Shown: positions 36,419-48,700 of the stretch, in pieces
How positions within the stretch are numbered: the first letter of the stretch is position 1
Layout: each line of letters begins with the position of its first letter
Source of the DNA: Daucus carota subsp. sativus
Lineage: Eukaryota; Streptophyta; Magnoliopsida; Apiales; Apiaceae
DNA: 64,000 bases
Assembly (NCBI RefSeq): GCF_001625215.2
Contig: NC_030384.2
Coordinates: 46,286,390 to 46,350,389 of the forward strand
Direction: 5' to 3'
Translations under genes and position numbers: made by a program
The notes under the pieces: model-generated
Seen by the model: only the letters and a program-made list of their open reading frames with translations
Databases searched by the model: none
Told to the model about the DNA's origin: nothing

Positions 36419-39400
36419 ATGGGTTGTTTGTTTGGTTGCTTTCAGCTCAGAGACGATCGTCGCCGTCCGTCTCATCTCGTCTCGCAATCACACCCGTCGA
36501 TTGCCGCTGTATGACTCTCTCTCTCTCTCTCTCTCCATGTCTCATTCGTGACTTAATAATGTCCGTGGATGTGTTATATGTGCAATTGTGTGTGTAATTT
36601 CAGGAGCCTGTGTTGAATCGAAGTCGTAAAAGGCTTGGAGCTCTGTTGCGAGGTAACTAGCTTGTGTAATGGAATTTGAGCTGATTAATTTGAGATATTC
36701 ATCTTTAATTTTGTGATGCTGTGTTTTTTTTAGATTTGAGTGTTTTACTGTTGAATTTATAATGGTTGATAACTAATGTAAGTGTGTGTTTGCTTATTGA
36801 AGAGAATGATGGTTCTGAAGAGAGAGGTGGTTCTGTATACGATGAGAAGAAACTTGATGTTGCGAAGAGTGTTGAGCAGGATTTCGACGTTGAAGGACTC
36901 AGAGATGAGGTATCTTTCTGTCACGAGTCACGACTTATGCTAATGAAACTGTTTTGCTGTTGATTTTATTGATCGATAAAAGAGATGCAGAAGTCTTGGC
37001 TGCTGAGTGAAATTGAGTGAAATCGTTTCCACATGTTTCTATATATTCTTAGATGCAGTACTGAATTCTCTCCTATAATCTGGAAAATGATATTAAGGCT
37101 GTTCTCCCTTTTACTGAAATTGTCAAATAATTTTATTCAGAACATGAGAAATATCTGATGTTCAAGTACTGTGAATGCATACATATAGGTTATATGATTT
37201 ATTCTAGCAATTCATACCCCAGATATGATAATGCCAGCTTCATTTTGTGTTTTATGAAACAAGAGCAGTGTTCAAGATTTGAAAGATTATATTGCTTAAA
37301 TACCTTTGTATATTGCGGTGCGTTGACCAGTGATACCGTCACCTCATACATTTCTTTGGTTCTTTTGTGACTAGAAATTTCTTATTGTTTAAGTCACAAA
37401 ACAGGTCCGACCTCATGTTATTTGGTATAAACTGTAACCTAACTTGCTGCTCTCCAGGTATTTAAACCAGTCCAATATTGGATGGGCGATTGTGTAATTT
37501 TAGCTATCTTTGGCTTGGACACATACAATGCACTAATATTTACTTAGAGGAATAATTGTAGTTTGATTTATTCACTTGTAATTGACTCGTCTGTACTCAA
37601 AAACATCCATTGCCAGGTTTTTTTTTATTTATTTAAAAAACAGTTAACACAATGTAAACAGTGACCCTTATATATTATTATAGTATATGTTGTATGTGTG
37701 ACTATTGCTCTCCAAATTTAAGCGTCAGACCATTGTTTAGGATCTCATGAGCAGTTACTATTGCAATGTAGATATCTTAATGGTCTATTACTTTCTGCTA
37801 TATTATCTATGTGCTTATATTGGCTGAATCGAGTGAACCATGCACTGAATGAAGTGACTAGTGCTCGAGCCTTACAATTTTCGAGGTTGAGTCAATTTAA
37901 TCTTCAAACTCCAATTCAAAGAACATAAATGGCTGAATGTTATGTAAATTGGTTGTCACTTAAATTCAAAAGGTCTTGTCTTGTCATTCATAAGTATAAG
38001 GCGGATTCTGAAATCCTTTGCGAGTTTCTCAGATTTAATCTGAAACATTTGAATAAAAGGGATCATGTTAATCATTGTTTTCATAAAAAATGCAGGCCAA
38101 GTTCCTAAAAGCATGTGGTGCCTTACCTGCAACTCCTGCTGAGATTCGGAAATCAGAACAGTCACTCCCGAATCACGATTCAGAGGACTCTAAGTTTCAT
38201 TCTTGGCTTCCTGATGCTTCCTTTCAGAAGCTGAATCTGGATATGCAATGTAATCAATCTCCTATGCCTGCAAACCGATATGATGGATGGGTGACTGGAT
38301 CAGATTCTTTAGATTGTACTCCCAGCAGGTATACTAAGAAGACTTTCTTCACTCTTGAAGCGCTTGAAATTTTAATCCTTGACTGTTGTGTGATCTTGTT
38401 TTTCTGTAGTTGTATAACGAGTGGACAAAATCCAATGTGGGGTTCTGCTAGTACTAGTGATGCTACTGATACAGCTAACTCTGGCATGGGCATTCAGGTT
38501 CATGGTGATCAGACCACTTTCGATCAAAAAAGAAACAAGTCCATGCAGTTCCACTGCCATTCGGATGAGTCTTCAATTTCATCGAAAGGCTATTCTGAAG
38601 TTTCTTGCCCAAGCTTAAACCGATCAGAATTAGTTGGTACTGAAAGTTTATCAAGATCACCTTACCCAACCCCCTTGCAACTAAGTGATGATATGCAAAC
38701 TCCTGGAACTGTTTTCCCTTCATATATACATGATATGGAAAATGGAAAAAATCCCAGGATAAGGTCTCAGTATGTCCACTCACTTTTGAACCCTGTTGAA
38801 AATTCTTCACAATGGAACATGCTTAAGGAAGAAGACTCTGAGTCCAGTCAACTGTCATCTAGCCTCACAGAATCACTAGAGCAAGGTGATAAAACAACTC
38901 ATCAAGAAGTAGGAATGATGCCAGAATCTGTTGAGAAAGATACAAAGGTGGATGAAAGCTTATCTTCTTGGCTGAAACCAGTTAATAAAAATGGTAATAA
39001 TCAGCGGACTGTATCCTTTGCTAGTGAAAAGGTTTATTATGGCAAAAACCTTGGAGACCGTCCTATCATTGGGATGGTTGCTGCCCACTGGAATGAAGAA
39101 GAACCTCCTCGTGTCGAACCAAAATGGTGGGATGGAAATGGAATCCCAAATTCTACTACCAAGTACAAAGAGGTACTGCATTATAGTGTTGCTTAAATCT
39201 TTTTTTTGCTTATCTTGAATGGTGCAACTGAAAATTAGTGAGTATGTTAACCTTTTTCCAGGATCAAAAAGTAAGTTGGCACGCGACACCTTTTGAAGAA
39301 AGATTAGAAAAGGCTTTGTCTGAAGAGTCTTCCATCACCCAGAGGTATGCCTTATTGCTTTCATCTATTTTATTCCTATTCACAAGCATTTTGATTCAGA

Positions 39401-39528
39401 TTTAACAATACTTTTATAGGAAAACTCGTAGTGGGACGCCAGTAAAGTTCAATGAAAAGGAGGAGTGTGATACTGCTATATCTCAGATCAAATCTTCAAC
39501 TCATTTCAACTCGGTGGTTTCATGCTAA
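36419..39528 (+). CDS. JASON: JASON-like protein (meiosis II organelle-band/spindle organisation), 7 exons
   Basis: Exons: 36419-36508, 36604-36652, 36803-36909, 38096-38328, 38410-39172, 39262-39344 and 39420-39528, giving 1434 nt or 477 aa. It starts MGCLFGCFQLRDDRR, and Gly2 followed by Cys3 could be lipid-modified (inference). The family-typical blocks are AKFLKACGALPATPAEIRK, SKFHSWLPDAS and, near the end, GMVAAHWNEEEP then SWHATPFEERLEKAL. In Arabidopsis, JASON is needed for normal spindle orientation and organelle band in male meiosis II, and mutants give unreduced pollen. The middle of the protein is Ser-rich and low in complexity. Intron 1 starts with a CT microsatellite and intron 3 is long (about 1.2 kb). 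The plant family has several members, so a general JASON-like role is also possible. Confidence 0.88.
36515..36535. repeat. (CT)n microsatellite just after the JASON-like intron 1 donor
   Basis: About ten CT units begin six bases after the 5' splice site GT at 36509. Confidence 0.9.
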
Positions 39529-40969
39529 TGTATGAGTTTTATGTACCGTATCCGACCATTCTGCTGAATGACTTTTGTGATTTGGTTAATTCAGATCTTC
39601 TGCTCTGGATTTAGATTGCAGTGTGTGAACATTTATGATGATATTGTAACAAATTCTGAACTGTTTTGCTCGCTTGACGTTGCTGTTTCTGGAGCATGAA
39701 CAATAGTACTTTCTACTGTAAATAAGTTAGAATTCATTGGGCTGGGAATCATTATTGCCTTTCAAATGATATATTCTTAAGATGGTTCTGTACAATCATT
39801 AAACGGTAATGTCTTTATCCCTAGCTATGTTTGTCAAACTTCAAATTTTATGTCAGCTACTCTATGTTTGTCAAACTTCAAATTTTATATCAGTTATTAT
39901 TATATTTTATCCATGATAATTAAAAAATATAACCAATATTGCCCGAGATACATTTATAGATTATAGATTTTCATCTTAATCAATTAAACAATAGAGTTTG
40001 TTTTTCTTTTTTTGAGCCAAATATTACAGAAAATCGTTATTAATTACCCCTTCAGCCCTTCGATCCTATTTAAATGATTAAAAAATATATATATTTTTTG
40101 GTTGATTAACATTTGTGTTAGGCGGAGGAAGCAGTTGGATTTATGTAACTGTTAAAACTGAAAACCCAAATCTCAACCTGATTGTTTTTTCTTTTTGAAA
40201 CCTGATTGTTTTTGTAATCCAAATCTCAACATGATTGTTTTCGTTAAATAGTACAGCCGTACAAAGATATTTGAATTTAAATTGGTCCAGTTAAATTGAG
40301 CAATTTTAATAAATAATTATGTATATTATATAATAAAAAATTTTAAAATTACAATATTGTTATAAAATATATTTAATTTATTTTAATATATATTTTTTAT
40401 ATTTAAAACTATAAAAAATATTCTTCATAATTGAAAATAGATCAATTTAATTATTAAAAAGTTTTTGTTAGATAATACTTTAAATCAAAATTTTAATGTA
40501 TACATAGATGATAGAACCCACTGATCCGATTTGTAATGAATTTGAAATCAAAACTCAAAAGGGGTGAGGGTGCAATCGTAATTGCACAAGAAGACCTAGC
40601 AATATAAATATTCATTCGAGGCGAGGGGCTGGAGTCAAAGAGGGGGCTTTAATTTCAGCTGTGGAGAGAAGGGGAAGTCGAGAAACGAGGCTCGAAGCGA
40701 CTCAAAAATACGATTAACAAATGTGGAGAAACTGCAAAAGCGTGATGAATTTGATTCAGATGAGCGTTTAGTAAATATAGTTTTCAATCTGAACGTTGTC
40801 TTGTTTTTGTTGCTCGCCTCCACGCTTCTTCCCCCAATTTCTCTTTAGTTGTTTAAGTGGCCTCCTCTGGACCTTGTGATGATGAGCTTTACTTTAGCCC
40901 TGAAGGTTCTCTCTAGTTTAATGATATATGGATAATTCTGATGGAGCACGAGCAAGTAGTGACTGCAAT
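39529..40969. other. Intergenic DNA downstream of the JASON-like gene
   Basis: It includes the 3' UTR and a two-copy 37-bp tandem duplication at 39825-39861 and 39862-39898 (starting CTATGTTTGTCAAACTTCAA). A phrase CCAAATCTCAACCTGATTG is nearly duplicated at about 40165 and 40218. A stretch with more GC at 40610-40880 shows no convincing protein. Confidence 0.55.
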
Positions 40970-41327
40970 TAGAGCTGTAATTCGAGTCGGGCGGCTCGTG
41001 AGCTCGCCCGGCTCGAACTCGTTTAACTAGGCTCGATTCGGCTTGTTTGACTCGTTTAGTTAAACGAGCCGGCTCGACTCGACTCGTGCAATTAAACGAG
41101 CCGAGTTCGGATAGAGGTTTAAGCTCGATTAATTGTAACATTAAACGAGCCGCTCGCCCGACTCGCTAAAATCGGCTCGTTTAGCTAAACGAGCCGGCTC
41201 GACTTGACTTGTGAAATTAAACGAGTCGAGTTTGGACAAAGATTTAGGCTCGATCCGGCTCGATTAACTTCAACTCGAATTATGCCTGGCTCGAAACTCT
41301 GCTCGCTCGGCCCGCATTACAAACCTA
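40970..41327. mobile_element. hAT MITE (358 bp) rich in GGCTCG/CGAGCC motifs
   Basis: It starts TAGAGCTGTAAT and ends ATTACAAACCTA (imperfect TIR). The flanking octamers are ACTGCAAT (40962-40969) and ATTCCAAT (41328-41335), matching at 6 of 8 positions. The interior is packed with inverted copies of AAACGAGCCGGCTCGACT-like sequence, so the whole element folds back. The diverged TSD implies an older insertion than the other hAT elements. Confidence 0.8.
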
Positions 41328-42873
41328 ATTCCAATTGATGTTTATGTAATTATGTTTCAGTAAAGTGCATCGGCTCCATCCCGCAGGGGTTTTCGGCCCA
41401 CCTAAGTTGGGCTATGGGCTATTCTGCATGGGCTTATGCTGGACTTGATTCGGATTTTTATTTTATGTAATTTTCTTTCTTTTTTCTCGGTTGAGAAATG
41501 AGAATTGAGATGCACAAAAAATCATTGGGCCGGGTTTCAACCGAGTCATAAAATACCGGGTTTCTTAGTCAAAGACAGGGTTTAGGCTTTTACTTTTACT
41601 GACCGAGCTTGAATAGTTAAGCTTAAATGCTCAAAATAAATTGAACATCAAGATCTGATTGGATTTTATTGGGCCGAACCCGACCAAATTTATACAATAT
41701 ATGAGTACTGTAAAAAATCCACCCATTATAAAAAAAAAATTAAAAATAATCCTAAACCCGGGCCGAGCTTCAACCAGACCGGATTTTTCTCAAGCCGGGC
41801 TAGTCCGGAATTTCGGGACCAAACTTCTTTCTGGTTTTTAGTACTTCCCTGGTATTTCCAAGAAAAAATAAAATGGAATGCAACTGGTTAGATTTAAATT
41901 TAATAAATTAAGAAATATATCAGATTGTTCATTTAAATCATAAGTTTACGTAGAATCTTGTAGAATGGAAAATAAATTATTATTTTTTCAAAAAAATATT
42001 ACAAAATATTGTAAAATTCCAACAAATATCAAAACAAAAGAATCTTTAAAAATATGTCATTTCGTAAAATAAAACTATTGTAAATTTTAAATATTATCAA
42101 ATTTTAATTAATTTATAAAATTATAAATAATTATCAAATTTTAATTCCATGAACTAATCAACCCTTCTGGTTCTAATTTTTTTTTCTTCTGTTTGAACTC
42201 ATAATAATCTGTCTGTTTGGGGAAATAAAAAGCCCATAAAATAAAAACTTATTTTTTTTAAGGAATCGTATATTTTTATAATCTTTTAGACTTAAATATT
42301 AGTGAGTTGTTTCTGTGAAAAAAATTAAAAACTTATTTTAAGAAAAAATAAACGAAAGTATTTTTTCTCATAAACAAGTCGTATGGACAATGGAGGTCAG
42401 CCAAACGGTCAGGTTATACCTTCCCTGCCTTTATATATGTACAGAAGCTGCAAATTGCAATAACATGCAAATGATGAACAATGAATCACAATCCGCGTAG
42501 CGTGTAGCCAAAAATTTATTTGACTATATACTTGAGTCCAAAAAACAGCTTGATTAACTAATATGCAGCTTAATTCTCTCACAATCTAACCCTAAATCAT
42601 ATGATGATTAGTGACAAATCTACTAATGGATTTGTTCGTCTCAACAACTATTTGCATATTTAAGTTTAAGCACATGGTGAGTAAATAAAAAGTCATGACC
42701 AAATTAAAGAATCATGTAAGAGTGCAATTAACCACTGATCTGATTAAGACATTTAGTTAATTAATTAGTTACTTGAGACTAGTAACATTGTTTTTCTATC
42801 TATATATAGACATCAGAAACATGCTGTTTTAAGTAGCAGAGAACCCTGAAACTGAGAAATTTATACGGCTAAG
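41328..42873. other. Intergenic DNA upstream of the acyltransferase gene
   Basis: 41380-41860 has scattered GGGCCGG/CCCGACC motifs that look like another eroded GC-motif repeat but have no clear ends. The rest is AT-rich. A TATA-like box stands at 42801. Confidence 0.5.
42801..42808 (+). promoter_or_regulatory. Putative TATA box of the acyltransferase gene
   Basis: TATATATA stands 66-73 bp upstream of the ATG at 42874, followed by AGACATCAGAAACATG. The spacing fits a short 5' UTR. It is judged on sequence and position only. Confidence 0.45.
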
Positions 42874-45000
42874 ATGGAGCTCGAAGAAGGAGAGGTCCCA
42901 GTAAGTCCGAGTGGTCAATACTTGAACAGCGATACGTTATCATTCACCATTCTGGCAGTTCTGGAATTCGAAGTTCCAGTTGATAACTTAAACATTATTC
43001 AGTTGATTAAGGATATGTTCATCTCCACTAACCCCCGGTTTTCTTCTATTATGGTATGCTACTTGCTGTATTTGAACACTTGTAGTAAGGGTCCCCAGCA
43101 CGTGATTGCTGGGGATGTTTTAACTTTTAAGCATTCTATTATTTTCCGGTCTTTTGATGAGTATCCGATGTCAGGATTATAACAATTTTTAACACATTCA
43201 GTGTTTTTTAATCACTGGACGGGATAAAATGACCCCGTCCCGCGGTTAAAAAGCGTTGGACGAGTCTCCATTCAACAATTAAAAAGCACTAAACATGTTT
43301 AAAAATATGTTGGATATTCATCTAACTGCTAAAAAACAATAGGCCGTTCAAAATGTCCCCCAGCAATCATGAGAATAATAGCAAACTTATTTTGAAGACT
43401 GTATATACATTTACTGTCTTGCTGATCTGAGAACAGATTGGAGGAAGAAATGAAGTGAAACGATGGAAACCTGTTCAAGTACAAGTGGAAGATCATGTCA
43501 AGACCCCGGAATTTCCCCCAGGAGAATCACCAGAAGTCTATGACAAGTGTTTCGAAGAATATATGTCAGATTTGGCGATGGATCCGCTTCCTCAAACCCG
43601 ACCACTATGGGAAGTTCATGTGATAAAGAATGAAACAAGCAATGCAGCTGGAACCGTGATTCTCAAACTGCATCATGCACTTGGGGATGGTTATACTTTG
43701 ATTGGACTTCTTATCTCTACTTTTAAGAAAGCGGATGATCCTTCCCTTCCTCTCACATTTCCTTCGCTTCGTTCCAGCTCCAAGCTGAATGGTAATTCCA
43801 GTAGTATTTTCAGGGTTGTTCCTCGAATTTTACAGGGGATTATCAACACTATTACTGACTTTGGAACCAGCATTCTGAAGAAGGAAGATGACCGGTCTCC
43901 AATTCGGTCAGCGAATGAAGGGGTGGAGATAGGGCCAAGAAACACAACCACTATTACATTTTCACTTGACACAATCAAACAAATAAAGAGCAGGCTGAAT
44001 GTGGTAAGACTCTACATACTGCATGATGCTTATTTTCATTACAAGCTGCTACTTTTATGTACGCAGGTAGTTTATTCATATCGTTTTTCTTGGTGATGTG
44101 TGAACAGACGGTGAATGATGTAATAACGGGGATAATCTTATACGGGAGTAGAATGTACATGGAAGAAGAAAGCTTTGAGTCAAGAAATGCAAATTCCTCA
44201 GCTCTGGTAGTATTCAACACCAGGAACATAGGTCGTTACAAGTCGGTTGATGAAATGGTGAAGCCTAACGCTAATAAACTTTGGGGAAATCAATTCACAC
44301 TAAGCCATGTACCTATTCCAAAACTAAGTCACATCGGAAACTCTTCAAATCCTCTCGAATTCATAAGGGAAGTACACAAAACAATGGACAGAAAAAAGAA
44401 ATCATCAGCTGTTTATATGACCGCCAGCTTAATAGAGTGTGTCAGAAAATTCAGAGGCCCTGAGGTACATAATATTATATTGCAAAAAAACAAAAAATTA
44501 CATGCTATGAGATTTCACAAGACATATATGTGTCCAGTGTTAAAATTCTCTCTCTCTGTGTGTGTGTGTTCCTGATCAGGTTGCAGCTAAGCTTATTCAC
44601 GGCACACTGAAGGATTCAAGTGTAGCCCTTTCAAATCTAATTGGACCAGTGGAACAAATGGCTTTACAAAATCATCCTGTTAAAGGCTTTTACTTCACAG
44701 TGGCTGGTGTTCCTGTGGTAACTTGCTTATACTCTTCTCAAATGAGTAATAAAGATAATAATTCCTATAAGGAACTATTCATCCTAAAAGATATAAAATT
44801 ATTAGAAGAATCTATTAAGAAATGTTAAATACACTAACACATTGATGGGATTGCAGAGCACTGGTATTGCGGTTGTTAGTTATATGGGGAAGCTAAGGGT
44901 TGCCATTACATCGGAGAAAGGCTACATCGATGCAGATAAATTCAAGTCTAGCATTCTGAAGGCTTTCAATATCGTTTGTAAAATTACTGCTGATGTCTAA
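42874..45000 (+). CDS. Wax ester synthase/diacylglycerol acyltransferase (WSD family), 5 exons
   Basis: Exons: 42874-43053, 43437-44003, 44108-44464, 44580-44717 and 44857-45000, giving 1386 nt or 461 aa, the normal size for plant WSD proteins. The acyltransferase motif HHxxxDG is present as HHALGDG at residues 139-145. Other family blocks are NPRFSSI near the end of exon 1, RPLWEVHV, TVNDVITGI, ALSNLIGPVEQMAL and, at the C-terminus, YMGKLRVAITSEKGYID. The enzyme transfers fatty acyl-CoA to fatty alcohol (or diacylglycerol), making cuticular wax esters in stems and leaves at the ER. The gene is convergent with the SWAP70-like gene, stops 795 bp apart. The exact Arabidopsis counterpart (WSD1 to WSD11) was not determined. 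Confidence 0.93.
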
Positions 45001-45794
45001 ATCTGTTTCAGTGAAATTCATATATTAAGAATGGTTTATAGCAATATCAGTAGTGACAAAAGAACTTTGTTCATCAGCTAATGCGCTATTTGTGTTTATA
45101 CAGTACGAATACAATTTCTCTTTCGCAGGGAGTCAGTCTCAAATATTCCCTTTTATTCTATATGAGTTTACATCCATACAAATAACTAAATAAGCACTCC
45201 CATTCCATTTGACAATATGGAGGCAAAGTTTTCTCTATAACTCTATCAGTAGCAGGCTGGCAGCTATATTGTTATTTTCTTAGGGCCAAGCCATTTAGAT
45301 GTACTATAGATGTTATGAAAGTTACAAAAAAAATGTAATGTCCCTCGTTTCCTAATCTTTAGCACAAGCAGATTAATAGACATTTTACAACGAAAAAATT
45401 TGAATGGAAACAAGAATACTGGATCTCACATTATACATACTGCAAGTAGTTGTTTTGGTGCCTTCATATATAGCAAAATAAAGTACAGAGTAATAGTATG
45501 TTAAATATTCATGAAACATATTTAGAAAAATTCAAGATGTATACATTTCTCATAACGATAATATCTTCTTACTCTCAAATCAGTGAAAAAAAAGAAAAAC
45601 ATACATGGCTCAGCAGTTGTAGTTCCTGTGAAACTGGATGATAATGCCCATACAACATAGGATACACCTGCTCAAAAAAAATAAAATAAATATTAATGTG
45701 GTAGTAGAACATCTATACAAGAATTTCATACATTCACAAAACCCTAACCTTCTTTCCTGGTACTTGTAAGACGTTCTAATATGTCTGATAAGAT
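45001..45794. other. Spacer between two convergent genes
   Basis: Shared 3' flank of the acyltransferase (+) and SWAP70-like (-) genes. It is AT-rich with no coding signal. Confidence 0.6.
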
Positions 45795-48700
45795 TTAAGG
45801 CTGGTCATAAGAACTTGAATCCTGCTCAAGATGGGAACTATCTTGCTGTCTAACTACAGGTATATCCAAGCTGCTAACTTCAGTGTCCAGAGAAACTTCC
45901 CTCACATCAGCTATTCTTGCATCTGTTGCTTGAATATCACTCCATTCACCATCTCCAATTGGCTGGATATTGTTTTGGTCCACATTAGGGTGGACTAAAC
46001 TCTCACCAGAAACAGAAGTTGCCCTAGAAACACTTAAACATGCCTTGTCGACATTCTCCTCTGAAGGATCAACATGTTTCATTAGTGGTTCACTGCTATT
46101 AATATTGGAGCAAGATTCAGCCTTTTCTTCAAATATTTGCCTGGTATCCTCATGTTGCCTGCTTACAAGGAAAAAAAACATATAAGAATGTATCTGCGTA
46201 AATTACATTACTATATTGATTAGTGAAATTAACAGATACAGCAATAAGTAAAACAGAATAGTTGAGCAAAATGTACAAAAATGCATCATTCAACAAGATA
46301 GTCTGCAAGTCCGAATCTAAGATAAAGTAAACAATAGAGATTCCTTATATCTTGATAAATTTCTTACAACTTTTCATGTCATAAGATAATATCTCTGGAA
46401 TAATATGAAATACGGGGGCTTCAAAATGTAAGGGAAATAATATATGAAACTGAATCATCCTGGTCACCGACCTGCATCTACTCTAGAAAGGGTCAAGAGC
46501 TGTTATTCGAAACTGAACAACCGCTGGATATCAATATTATATACTGCATTTCGTTCTCACTTCCAGAAAACTGATACCTATACTTCCCATAGAAGCGAAT
46601 ACCTTAGCTCTTCTATTTTAGGAAATATAAAATCCACTCTCAAACTACCTTTGAAGCTGCGTCTGTAACATATTCACATATCCCAATAGCTCTTGCTTCT
46701 CATTGACAGCAGCTTCATCTTTCTGAGTAGCCTCCTTCATCCTAGCTTCAGCATCTGCAATAGTAACTCTGACCTTCTCCTCAGCTCGAACAACCGCTCC
46801 TTCTAGTATCACTACTCGATCTCTAGCTTTTGCAAGTTCAGACCGCCATAAATGTGCCTCCTGATTGGCTGAGTCTCTCTGCTTTACTAGTTGATCTTTC
46901 TCTTTAGTTAGGACCATAACCTTTTCATCGGACTCCCTGAGCTACAGTCTCAGTGGCAGAATAAACAATATCAAAAAATATAATAACCTTAGAAAAGATA
47001 GTTAAATCACAGAGAAATATTCAAGGGAGAAAAATAACTAGTACCTTTGACAGAGTTGACTTCAACTGCTTTCCTAAATCTTCTTTCACGCGCTCAACTT
47101 CTGCGAGTGCAATTCTCCTTTGATGATCCATGGTATGAGCTGCAGATGCTGCAGCCTCAGCAGCTACTGCAGTTTCAGATAGTTTCTCTGCCAACTCTTT
47201 TACTATTGAATCTCTAGCACGAAGGTCTCTTGCCAATTTTTGCAGCTCTTCATCCTTCACTCTCAGTGTCTCCTGCAGAAGTAATTGTATGTAGATGGAT
47301 TACTGTCACTGTGCAAGTTAATGAATGTTTATTTTTGTAGAAAGTACAAACAGAAAGTTATGAATAATTACGCAGTTGAATTAGAAAAAAAACAATTACA
47401 TACTTGGAGGACTGAAAATGACCTAACAGTTGAGCTTAAAGACAGTGTAATTCAATCAATAAACTAATTTCAGTAGAGGGGGAAAAAAGGCCATATGTAA
47501 CGATTCCAAGACCCTATAAGCCTATAACTGAAAGTACATGCATTAGAATTTAAAATCTAACTAGTAGCTCAACTTTGTGTAATTTTTTAATATTATACGA
47601 GAATCTTACTGCTTATTAGTCACGTAGCTTTGTAAGCCGTAGATACCTAATTTCTCATTACTAAAGTTCTGGGCCTCCTCAAAATATTACGATGATAAAG
47701 GGAAAAAGTTATACTGTCAAACTGTTTTGTAGATGTATACGTCTTGCATCAAACAGTTTGGCAAGCAGTTGTATCTTTACCTTTAGGAAATAATCAATAT
47801 GTACAACTATTCCCACCTAAATGATGACTAGATCAAATCCCAATATATACACATCGAAATAGGTCTTCTCAACTTCATTCTAGTGACACGGACTCGCTAA
47901 ATTCTAATATCCACAGAAAAAATGTACTTATATATGAACTAGTACTCAACTAATGATATGGTGAATTCAGGACAAATGAAGAATCTTAACGAAAATCTGT
48001 TATTATTAAGCACATACAAAACCAGACCTTCATAATTGTGAGATCATCCATAGGACTGTCAGGTGCTTTATTCATCACAGCTCCAAGAGCAGTCCTCATT
48101 GTGATCTTCATAGCAGCTTCAATTTCCTTTGAACTTTCCAGTGCAGTTGAATTAGCAGCAGCAACAACAGTAGCAACCATTCCGAGTTTAGTGGATCCAT
48201 TTCCACTTAAGGAATTGACAGCTTCTTTATGGGCTTTTAAAACCAACTGGGTTGCTCTAGTGTATGCAAAAGCAATAATCAGAGAGAGTATCAAACATTC
48301 AAACATAACACATTATTCGATGATTACAAGAGCAAAAAATAAAGAGTAATACATGCTAACGAACAAAGTTCATTATACATCACATATTCACTATAAAAAA
48401 TGTAAGCACACATGTGTGCCCAATGAAGTTCGAACGTGCAAGTCATGTTTTCTGTATCTTTTAAATGCCTCAAGACCTGCAGCAGTTATACGACAACAAC
48501 TGTACCCTTGACAACAAACTTTTAGATTTTGAGGCTCTTACATCTATTTATGGACATATGAGACATTACATGGAGCACACATGCACACAAACACATACAT
48601 GTACAGTCGTACTCGTACACAGAGACAACACAGGTCACCGCAAAAATACATAAATATAATTAAGAAAAGGAATATACCATACTAACTGCGACATTCTCTC

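Noticed and set aside
41400-41860. GC-motif-rich stretch possibly another hAT or retroelement remnant
   Set aside because: Motifs such as GGGCCG are scattered but no paired ends or TSD could be found.
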